DNA of 64,000 nucleotides from Lapidilactobacillus gannanensis. Its GTDB lineage: Bacteria; Bacillota; Bacilli; Lactobacillales; Lactobacillaceae. The stretch covers positions 35,626 to 99,625 of the forward strand of contig NZ_RHOT01000004.1 of NCBI RefSeq assembly GCF_003946675.1, in the 5' to 3' direction. The position numbers and the translations under genes were made by a program. Position 1 is the first letter of the stretch. Each line of letters begins with the position of its first letter. This document shows, piece after piece, positions 55,317 to 64,000 of the stretch. The notes under the pieces were generated by a model that was not told the DNA's origin, did not search any database, and worked only from the letters and a program-made list of their open reading frames with translations.

Positions 55317-57692
55317 TTATTTCAAATCTTCCCATTTCCAGTTCGTTACTTCTGGCATATCGGTACCAGTTTGACGAATATAAGAATTATGATAAGAAAT
55401 CTTATCATCCATCTTTTGAGCAAACTGAGCTGCTTTTGTACCATAAACAGCTACGGCAGCATCCTTAGATAAGTGGTAACGATCTAATTCGTTAACAACC
55501 CGCATATCAAATGGTGTGGTAATATCACCATTTTCACGATAGCCATGAATTAAGACATTACGGTTGTGACGATCAAAGAAGATATCACGAATCAAGCCTT
55601 CAAAGCCGTGGAATGCGAAGAGAACTGGTTTGTCCTTAGTAAAGTACATATCAAATTCTTCATCAGTTAAGCCACGAGGATTAACTCTTGGTGATTGTAA
55701 TTTCAATAAGTCGACAACGTTGATGAAACGAATCTTCAAATCAGGATATTGTTTATGCAAAATAGAGATTGCAGCTAAACTTTCCCAGTTTGGTTCTGTC
55801 CCAGCAGCGGCGATGACAATATCTGGTTCACTATCATGATCAGTACTTGCCCAATCAATAATCTTTAAGCCTTTTTCAACTAAGACAGCTGCTTCATCAG
55901 CTGAGTACCATTGTGGCCGTGGATGTTTCGAAGCAACGATCAAGTTGATCTTTTCTTCGCTAGCAAAAGCTTTATTAGCAACTGCCAATAAACTATTAGC
56001 ATCTGCTGGTAAATATTCACGGATGAATTCTGGTTTCTTGTCAGCTAAGTGACCTAAAATACCAGGATCTTGGTGAGTGTAGCCATTGTGGTCTTGTTGG
56101 AAAGAAGTAGAAGTATCCACAATATTCAATGATGGATAATGTTTACGCCAAGGTAATTCACTAGCCTTACGCAACCACTTGAAGTGTTGGGTCAACATTG
56201 AATCAACTACCCGCAAGAAAGCTTCGTAGCTTGAGAAGAAGCCATGACGACCAGTTAAGACATAGCCTTCTAACCAGCCTTCAGCTTGATGTTCTGAAAG
56301 CTGTGAATCAATAATACGACCTTCAGGTGCTAAGAATTCATCATTAGGTTCCTTGATGCCTTCTTCCCATTGCCGTTTGCTAGCTTCGAAGATAGGTGCT
56401 AAACGGTTTGACATTGTTTCATCAGGGCCAAAGATGCGGAAGTTATCTGGATTTTTGACAATGACATCACGTGCCCATTTACCAAAGACAGTCATATCTT
56501 GGGCTTCAATTTCACCATGTTGTGAATTGTCCAAAGTATATTCGCGCCAATCTGGTAATTTCAATGGCCGAGGATCTAGGCCACCATTGGTAATTGGGTT
56601 AGCTGCCATTCGCTGAATTCCTTCAGGTACTGTGGCTTTGATTTCTGGTTTTAAAGTCCCATTTTGATCGAATAATTCTTCAGGGCCATAAGATTTCAAC
56701 CAAGCAACTAATTTGTCAGCATGTTGCATATCGCCTTGGTCAACCGGAATTGGAATTTGATGAGCTCGGAATGAATTTTCAATTGGCTTGCCATCCCATT
56801 CTTTAGGGCCAGTCCAACCTTTAGGTGCACGGAACACAATCATTGGCCAGACAGGGCGAGTTGAATCGTTGTTCTCACGAGCATGTTTTTGAATTGCTTT
56901 AATTTTTTCAATAACTGTATCCATGGCTTTAGCCATTTCAGGATGCATCTTTTCAGGATCATTGCCTTCAACAAAGACTGGTTCCCAACCCATACCTTCA
57001 AAGTACTTCGTCAATTCTTCGTCAGTTTTACGTGAAAGAATTGTTGGGTTAGAAATCTTGAAACCATTCAAGTTCAAGATTGGTAAAATTGCACCATCTT
57101 TAATTGGATTAATGAAACTAGTTGATTGCCAAGAAGTAGCTAATGGACCAGTTTCAGCTTCGCCATCACCAACAACGGTTGCCGCAATCACTTCTGGGTT
57201 GTCAAAAATTGCACCAACACCATGAGAAATTGAATAACCTAGCTCGCCACCTTCGTGGATTGAGCCTGGAGTTTCAGGAGCAGCATGAGATGCAACACCA
57301 CCTGGGAATGAGAATTGCTTGAACAATTTGCCCATACCTTCAGTGTCTTCAGTGATATTTGGATAAATTTCAGTGTACGAGCCATCCAAGTATGAGTTAG
57401 AAACCATGACTTGGCCACCATGACCTGGTCCTTCAATATAGAACATATTTAAACCATATTTCAGAATAGCCCGGTTTAAATGTGCATAGATAAAGTTTTG
57501 GCCAGCGATTGTTCCCCAATGACCAATTGGGTGAACTTTAACATCACTTGCTTCAAGTGGCCGTTGTAATAAAGGATTAGCCTTTAAATACAATTGACCA
57601 ACTGAAATATAGTTAGCTGCACGCCAGTATTCATCAACGAGTTTTAAATATGCTGGTGATGAGTAATCGACGTTTGTCTTTACTGAATCCAT
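55317..57692 (-). CDS. xfp: Xylulose-5-phosphate/fructose-6-phosphate phosphoketolase
   Basis: 791 residues, normal for the family. [20 protein letters not shown] (about 54-73), the ThDP motif GDGEAETG (175-182), [10 protein letters not shown], and a C-terminal transketolase-like domain are all present. It splits xylulose-5-P into acetyl-P and glyceraldehyde-3-P, the central step of heterofermentative metabolism. AGGAGGC lies 6 bases before the ATG. Promoter TTGACT, 16 bases, TATGAT (minus strand, near 57742-57769). Own terminator, so monocistronic. Confidence 0.95.
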   Translation of the reverse strand: MDSVKTNVDYSSPAYLKLVDEYWRAANYISVGQLYLKANPLLQRPLEASDVKVHPIGHWGTIAGQNFIYAHLNRAILKYGLNMFYIEGPGHGGQVMVSNSYLDGSYTEIYPNITEDTEGMGKLFKQFSFPGGVASHAAPETPGSIHEGGELGYSISHGVGAIFDNPEVIAATVVGDGEAETGPLATSWQSTSFINPIKDGAILPILNLNGFKISNPTILSRKTDEELTKYFEGMGWEPVFVEGNDPEKMHPEMAKAMDTVIEKIKAIQKHARENNDSTRPVWPMIVFRAPKGWTGPKEWDGKPIENSFRAHQIPIPVDQGDMQHADKLVAWLKSYGPEELFDQNGTLKPEIKATVPEGIQRMAANPITNGGLDPRPLKLPDWREYTLDNSQHGEIEAQDMTVFGKWARDVIVKNPDNFRIFGPDETMSNRLAPIFEASKRQWEEGIKEPNDEFLAPEGRIIDSQLSEHQAEGWLEGYVLTGRHGFFSSYEAFLRVVDSMLTQHFKWLRKASELPWRKHYPSLNIVDTSTSFQQDHNGYTHQDPGILGHLADKKPEFIREYLPADANSLLAVANKAFASEEKINLIVASKHPRPQWYSADEAAVLVEKGLKIIDWASTDHDSEPDIVIAAAGTEPNWESLAAISILHKQYPDLKIRFINVVDLLKLQSPRVNPRGLTDEEFDMYFTKDKPVLFAFHGFEGLIRDIFFDRHNRNVLIHGYRENGDITTPFDMRVVNELDRYHLSKDAAVAVYGTKAAQFAQKMDDKISYHNSYIRQTGTDMPEVTNWKWEDLK

Positions 57693-57840
57693 AATTTGCC
57701 TCCTACTGACAATTTAACTTAACTTCATTCAACATCTTTATCATACTAAAAATATTGAAAAAGTCAACCATTTTACAAATTGATACGTTCCAATTAATGT
57801 AACCCTTTTCTAAGCAACTACACCAACATTCTACCTAAAT

Positions 57841-57893
57841 AAAAAAGGTAAAAGCAAGCAAACTGCCTTAACGACAATCGCTTACTTTTACCA
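57841..57893 (-). terminator. Terminator of the GntR regulator gene
   Basis: On the minus strand GGTAAAAGTAAGCG pairs with GCTTGCTTTTACC, ending in a TTTTTT run. Confidence 0.7.
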
Positions 57894-57898
57894 ACAAA

Positions 57899-58627
57899 TT
57901 AATCATCAATCGTGACAAAAGTATTGTATTTCATATATTTGTAGTGGAGCCGCATACGTGAATACTCAAAAGGGGTGCCGTCATCTAAGAAAAACACACC
58001 AGCCATTACCCCAACGGGCTCATTGGGTTGCAACTTCAGCTGTTGCTGATCTTCCTTAGTTGAAGGCTCTGCCGAAATTGTTAAATAGGACTTTGTCACG
58101 GCCTGATTTTTTTCCTTCTGTAAATAATTAAAAATAGAACCAGAAACAATTTGTCGTGACAGTTCAGGCATAATTTTTATTGGGATATAGCCACTTTCAA
58201 TCATAAAAGGCTCGTCATCAAATAACCGTAGCCGCTTAATTTCATAAACGAAATCATCATTTTTCAGGAATAAATCTCGTTTCAACTCAGCTTGCGGTCG
58301 AACTACTTCGAAATTTAATAAAGAAATCCCCGGTTTACGACCATTCATTTGAAAGCTATCAGTGACACCCAAATTAGAGCCATTATTATAATGAAATACG
58401 GAGTCATTCTTCAAATAAAGTGGGTTAATAAAAGTCCCTGACCCACGTTTTTTAAAAACAATGCCTTGATCTGCTAAAATACTTAACGCACGTTTCACCG
58501 TACTGCGGCTCACCTGATATTGTTCACTCAGCGAGCGCTCGTCCGGTAATTTTAAATTGGGATAATCGCCAGCAACGATTTGTTTCTTTAAGGTACTCAA
58601 AAGTTGGCGATAAACTAAATCAGCCAT
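57899..58627 (-). CDS. GntR/HutC-family transcriptional regulator
   Basis: 242 residues: winged helix (about 5-68: LPDERSLSEQYQVSRSTVKRALSILADQGIV) and a UTRA ligand domain (about 85-235), the HutC/YvoA/TreR subfamily that usually senses phosphorylated sugars. Its target is unknown; the downstream neighbour on the same strand is the phosphoketolase gene, which has its own promoter. No clear ribosome site is seen directly before the ATG. Confidence 0.88.
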   Translation of the reverse strand: MADLVYRQLLSTLKKQIVAGDYPNLKLPDERSLSEQYQVSRSTVKRALSILADQGIVFKKRGSGTFINPLYLKNDSVFHYNNGSNLGVTDSFQMNGRKPGISLLNFEVVRPQAELKRDLFLKNDDFVYEIKRLRLFDDEPFMIESGYIPIKIMPELSRQIVSGSIFNYLQKEKNQAVTKSYLTISAEPSTKEDQQQLKLQPNEPVGVMAGVFFLDDGTPFEYSRMRLHYKYMKYNTFVTIDD

Positions 58628-59001
58628 TTGTAACGTCCCTATCTTTTCGGATTTGTCGAATTGGTTAAGTTGAATCTATCTAAGGCTAATCTTACTTAAT
58701 ATGAACTGATTTTGCAAAAAAGAATGTTGAACTACATTAAAAATCGGTTATTTTATTTAACTCAAAGCTAACGCTATACTTAGCCAATCACTTATCTTTT
58801 TCAATTACAATAATGCAAGTACTGATATTTCTATAAAAGCTCAGTATGGCGAAATAATATCACCATACTGAGCTTTTAATTAATGCTGGTTAATTTTTAT
58901 GGTAGATTGTAAAATTTAAGTTGAACATATTAGTGGGCAGAAAAACCCATAAAGGTCTTTAATGGTGTCACCACAACATTCCACTAGAAAGAAGGACCTT
59001 T
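58628..59001. other. Region between GntR gene and IS30 remnant
   Basis: It holds a perfect two-way terminator (58835-58877) and the left part of the IS30-type element. That part includes a hairpin, CCCATAAAGGTC (58946-58957) with GACCTTTATGGG (58995-59006), that covers the ribosome site and start codon of the transposase fragment. Confidence 0.55.
58835..58877. terminator. Perfect two-way terminator
   Basis: AAAAGCTCAGTATGG and CCATACTGAGCTTTT pair perfectly around a 13-base loop. Confidence 0.85.
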
Positions 59002-59283
59002 ATGGGCACCACTATTTTATCATTTGAAGACCGCGTTGTCATCGAAACACTTCATCATGAAAAGCACTCACTTCAATATATTGCCGATTATTTAGGCTTT
59101 AGTAAAACCACTATCTTTAATGAGGTTCATCGCTTAGCTGGTGAGTATCACGCAGTTAAGGCTCAAACTGACCATGAAGTTAAACTTAGTCATCGTGGTC
59201 GTAAAACCATCTTAACGACTAACCTAAAGCGATTGATTGAAGTTGTTCTCTACGGATTCTTGGCAGTTTCTCACTGCTACTAA
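59002..59283 (+). pseudogene. IS30-family transposase, N-terminal fragment
   Basis: 93 residues; LSFEDRVVIETL and the helix-turn-helix YIADYLGFSKTTIFNEVHR match the N-terminus of IS30 transposases. Similarity ends at about residue 80 (TNLKRLIE); the DDE catalytic domain is absent. AAGGA precedes the ATG, but both lie in a hairpin that would hide them, a known way for insertion sequences to avoid expression from outside transcripts. The downstream sequence belongs to the convergent lipoprotein gene, so the element is a remnant. Confidence 0.8.
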
Positions 59284-60404
59284 TTTCTTGATGAGCTACT
59301 GGCATCCTGTTTAAGTAGCGCCGCAAATTTGATTTTAAAAACATGGTCAGCGTGAAAGCCGCTAAAAGTATCACGGTAACGTAAGCTAGCTGATTCAAAT
59401 AGTAAATACACATCTGGGCCAACTGATTTGATTTGTTCAAGATATGGCGGTAAATCTACGCTGGCAACAACCTCGTCACTGTCTAAATTCAAGTCCCGAC
59501 TATTATGAGGATTTTTGAATACCAATAGTTTCGAATCTTTCTGACCATACGATTGGGAGAAAATCAGATAATCTTTATAATAACTAATCCCCTGAATATC
59601 CTTCTCCGTGAAGAAATGCTGCGCACCATTGGTGGCAATCTCAGTTGGCGCAGTGACCTGACCATTATCAGTAATTGGCAAGTCTACCAAAATTCCAGCG
59701 GCGTTTTTATCAAAATAGCCAACAGTCAACTGATGATCGTGATAAGCCAAGTAAGAGGCGTCGTTGAGCATGGGTAATGAAACCCGCGCATCGTAAACCA
59801 CCGACCGCCGGCTAACTGCAAAATTATCTTGATCCAGTGTGGACTCGTCTAACGCCGCTAAGGCTGCTAAATGTTTTTTTCGGGTGGCGATCCATAATCG
59901 TCGATTAAGGGGATCATAGGCCAGTCCACCAACATGTGGATCCCCTGGTAAAACAATATTTTTAACATGCAAGCCCGTTTTCTTACTCAATACATAAAGT
60001 ACCGAATGGTGACGATGATCACGACTATACGCCGAAATAACCAGGTACTTATCAGTAATGGCTAGGCCTTGAGGATCCATTTGCGTACTGGTTGCTAGTC
60101 GTGGTGGCCGCCCCATCGTCAATGTCCGCGTTTGGTCTAACCCTGGGATTGCGAAACAAGCTGGCTGTGCATCACGATCAATCAGCGTCTTAAGTGCTGG
60201 ATACGCAGTTGTTAATTTCTGATAAAATTCATCAGTTCGATAGATACTAGGCGACACATTCGTCCCATCATTAAGAACTTCCTGTGGGGAACTAGTAGCC
60301 ATTTTCTTTTTATTCGTGGCAGTACAACTGCTCAGTAGCATCAGCGAGCCAATTACCTCAAAAATAATGGCTAGACGTAAAAAACGATTTTTAGTTGATT
60401 TCAT
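59280..60404 (-). CDS. Lipoprotein with predicted beta-propeller domain
   Basis: 374 residues with a lipoprotein signal (LMLLSSC, Cys27). Repeated strand patterns such as MDPQGLAITDKYLVISAYS, HVGGLAYDPLNRRLWIAT and DIQGISYYKDYLIFSQSY suggest a YncE/NHL-like beta-propeller on the cell surface. Function unknown. GGTGAG precedes the ATG. The C-terminal codons abut the IS30 remnant, so the tail may be altered. Confidence 0.78.
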   Translation of the reverse strand: MKSTKNRFLRLAIIFEVIGSLMLLSSCTATNKKKMATSSPQEVLNDGTNVSPSIYRTDEFYQKLTTAYPALKTLIDRDAQPACFAIPGLDQTRTLTMGRPPRLATSTQMDPQGLAITDKYLVISAYSRDHRHHSVLYVLSKKTGLHVKNIVLPGDPHVGGLAYDPLNRRLWIATRKKHLAALAALDESTLDQDNFAVSRRSVVYDARVSLPMLNDASYLAYHDHQLTVGYFDKNAAGILVDLPITDNGQVTAPTEIATNGAQHFFTEKDIQGISYYKDYLIFSQSYGQKDSKLLVFKNPHNSRDLNLDSDEVVASVDLPPYLEQIKSVGPDVYLLFESASLRYRDTFSGFHADHVFKIKFAALLKQDASSSSRN

Positions 60405-60495
60405 AATCTCACCATGCTCATTTTAACAGCAACATCCAATTTTGCACGTCTTCTGAACTGCCACGAGTAATTAAATAAAACTAATGGTTAGTTGA

Positions 60496-61140
60496 TTACT
60501 TAGCAGATTGACTAACTGCTGGCGGTAATTGATTCCAGTGATCACATCGATAATCTATTTTTTGGTCATTCAAACTTGCTGTAAATTCCGAAACGCTACA
60601 ATTCACCAAGGAAACACCGTCACGAATTTTACTTAGGGGGGTACCCTGTAAATAATTCAATGTTGCCCGCAAAATAACGCCATGGGCAACTACGAGAACA
60701 CGGCCTTGTGGGTAGGCCTGCACAATTTGATCAAAAGCCCGCTGACCACGATCTACTAGATGTTGATAACTTTCACCACCAGTTAACTGGGCATCATACT
60801 GCTCCGGATGATGCAAATAGTTATCTAATAATTGCCCTTGTGGCAAAGTAGCAATGGGCAAGCCATCCCAGCGACCCATATTAAATTCACGCAAATCTTC
60901 CAGAATCGTGGTTGCCACTGGTTGCGCGTGCTGCTGTAAAATCAAATCTAGCGTCGTTTGGGCACGTTGTTGCGGCGAAACATAGGCATGATCAAAAGAT
61001 TGGTTTTTCAAAAATTGCCCTAAATTTTTAGCCCCTGCAACACCCTTGTCTGTTAAAGGACTGTCCACATTACCACCATTCATTAAATTCAGGCGATTAT
61101 TTTCAGTTTCGCCATGGCGGACGATAAAAAGTTTTGTCAT
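60496..61140 (-). CDS. Histidine phosphatase family protein
   Basis: 214 residues: FIVRHGETENN with the catalytic RHG at residues 8-10, YVSPQQRAQTTLDLIL, REFNMGRWDG and VLVVAHGVILRATL (second His). This is the GpmB/PhoE-like branch of the phosphoglycerate mutase superfamily; the substrate is unknown. It lies upstream of the lipoprotein gene on the same strand with a 91-base gap. Confidence 0.9.
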   Translation of the reverse strand: MTKLFIVRHGETENNRLNLMNGGNVDSPLTDKGVAGAKNLGQFLKNQSFDHAYVSPQQRAQTTLDLILQQHAQPVATTILEDLREFNMGRWDGLPIATLPQGQLLDNYLHHPEQYDAQLTGGESYQHLVDRGQRAFDQIVQAYPQGRVLVVAHGVILRATLNYLQGTPLSKIRDGVSLVNCSVSEFTASLNDQKIDYRCDHWNQLPPAVSQSAK

Positions 61141-61199
61141 GTTCGAACTCCTTACATTTTCATTCGTATAAACCTACTTTTATTCTAGCATACCGTGAT

Positions 61200-62115
61200 A
61201 ATTGCGACTTCCAACCACTAAAACCTAGTTCATGTGTTAAAACAGAATTGCGGATGACGCTATTGCGGGCTTGCTGATTGTGAAACGCAACCGGCATTGA
61301 TTTGAGTCAATTACAAGTTCAAAACCACTAAAACCATGGTGAAGTTTTGAAACAGACTTGCGTCTGACTGCATTGCGGGCGTTTTGGTTGTGGAACGCGG
61401 CCGGCATCGGTTGAAGCCAATTGAAAACCAAATTGTCTCCAACACGAGCCCTTGTCTAACTGCTAAAGCAGCAAGACAAATTTGGCTGCTACTCGCAGGC
61501 TCGGGCGCAAATACAAACTATTGGCTGACAACCACGCCCTCCATTCCGTCTGGAGTTAATTTTAGTTCACTTCACGTTTGTTAGTGTTTAAGACAAACAT
61601 TGTGGAGTCGCTCAACGACGCTATTAGACTGCGACTAAATCTTGAACAGTAATACTAAAATAGTCTGATTCAGGATGTTCAACTTTGCCGCAAGCTGATT
61701 TTTCAACTCTATTTAGCTTGTCAGTCAAGCTATTAGTTCACCTTAATCTGATTTTCTATATAGTAGTACTTAATTCTGTTAGTTTCTACCGGTGGTGGCT
61801 GGGCGATTGGCGTCAATGGTGAAATTATTGTTAGAGTGTGAGTAGCAGCGTTTTTTCGGCGTAGAGTAACTGCAAATAATTGCTTGAGCTGGTGCAACCA
61901 GATCGAGTGATTATTTCAGTTAGTCATAGCCGTTTGCTGCTTCGAACACGTTTGGTGCTTTAGCACTTACAATAAGCTCAAATCAACGCCCACCATGTTC
62001 CACGCCCATAAAATCGCCCAGCCACCACCAACTCCTAATTGGGGAAGTCTTGGCACTATCTATGTTTCAAAACCAAATTGCTGAGCCCCTGCATTCTCTA
62101 AACTAGGGAGCGACT
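61200..62115. repeat. LIR-K, large repeat split by an RH element
   Basis: Diverged full copy between divergent genes. Two end modules (61225-61400), side hairpin near 61451-61479 (CTTGTCT/AGACAA, inner CTGC/GCAG), a degenerate centre (near 61650-61700), then the right half. The right side hairpin is interrupted: TTATTGTTA ends at 61833 and GTGCTTTAGCACTTACAATAA resumes near 61955, with RH element R8 between them. Ends with GGGGAAGTCTTGGC and AACTAGGGAGCGAC blocks. Confidence 0.8.
61835..61954. mobile_element. RH hairpin element R8, inserted into LIR-K
   Basis: AGTGTGAGTAGCAGC...GGCGTAG...TGGTGCAACCA...CATAGCC...GCTGCTTCGAACACGTTT. The outer stem uses GTAGCAGC against GCTGCTTC, unlike other copies but still paired. 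Flanking LIR sequence is continuous when the element is removed. Confidence 0.82.
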
Positions 62116-63823
<1,708 letters not shown>

Positions 63824-64000
63824 TCTGATTCTTAGCTAACTTTTTCTTGTCGCTAATAAATAATTTCCACCGTTAGCAACTCAAAGTTAATTGACACCAA
63901 CAAAATCAACATCGCAAAAAAAAGGCGCTACAATATTTGAAGTGGATAGACATCTTGTCTTGAAGCTTCTTTTTCTATACCATTAATATTTAGACACGCA
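63824..64000. other. Window end, no gene seen
   Basis: AT-rich; a TACAAT -10-like element near 63928-63935 followed by ATAGACA may begin the next transcription unit. Confidence 0.3.

Noticed and set aside
61200..62115. Retron or group II intron in the LIR regions
   Set aside because: Long paired structure is present, but no reverse transcriptase is encoded in or near any copy and no intron domain V-like element was recognised.

Overview
The window is chromosomal DNA of a low-GC Gram-positive, most likely a member of the Lactobacillaceae. The signs are a phosphoketolase, a dltXABCD operon, Leloir galactose genes with the Firmicutes-type GalT, a C69 dipeptidase and PepO, an H2O-forming-type NADH oxidase with a cre box on its promoter, and strong GGAGG ribosome binding sites. 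The genus cannot be fixed from this sequence alone. No rRNA, tRNA, CRISPR array or prophage was seen.

Layout. 1-6.1 kb: YugP-like protease end, cardiolipin synthase, a membrane protein and a heavy-metal P-type ATPase. 6.3-19.1 kb: a truncated LRR surface protein, a coiled-coil protein, DUF488, a 3-methyladenine glycosylase, a secreted protein with a sortase-like tail, PepD, an ATP-grasp ligase and a universal stress protein. 19.6-25 kb: a sugar-type ABC importer (two permeases plus lipoprotein, no ATPase) and small membrane or hypothetical proteins. 25.3-33.2 kb: two tandem beta-lactamase-like serine hydrolases (one frameshifted), then dltXABCD and a YxeA-like protein. 34-45 kb: PepO, a nonsense-interrupted ABC ATPase, DUF218 and DUF898 proteins, a GH2 glycosidase with two cre-like boxes, a nonsense-interrupted MerR-TipAS regulator, a Tag / NAD(P)H oxidoreductase / 58-aa cluster, and MgtC. 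45.4-58.6 kb: nox, galE-galK-galT with a divergent LacI-type regulator, rpe-rbsK, phosphoketolase and a GntR regulator. 59-64 kb: an IS30 fragment, a lipoprotein, a histidine phosphatase and glpK.

The metabolic genes fit a phosphoketolase lifestyle. GalKTE and the GH2 enzyme feed hexoses. Rpe makes xylulose-5-P, which Xfp cleaves. Nox recycles NADH with oxygen, and GlpK brings in glycerol. CcpA-type cre boxes at nox and at the GH2 gene, and repeated TTTAGTAAA-like half-sites around galE/galR, suggest carbon control.

The most unusual content is non-coding. (1) A family of large mosaic intergenic repeats (called LIR here, up to about 950 bp, 11 full or partial copies). Each full copy is a giant imperfect palindrome centred on a terminator-like hairpin, and carries side hairpins whose two arms change together from copy to copy. 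(2) A second family (called RH here, 8 copies of about 120 bp) that folds into one long hairpin with conserved internal loops and compensating stem changes. RH copies sit inside the dlt and gal operons, where their ends supply the stop codons of dltB and galE, and one copy has inserted into an LIR. (3) A roughly 175-bp terminator-bearing repeat, three copies, each downstream of a + strand gene. One LIR fragment truncates the LRR gene. Several other genes are broken by single frameshifts or in-frame stop codons.
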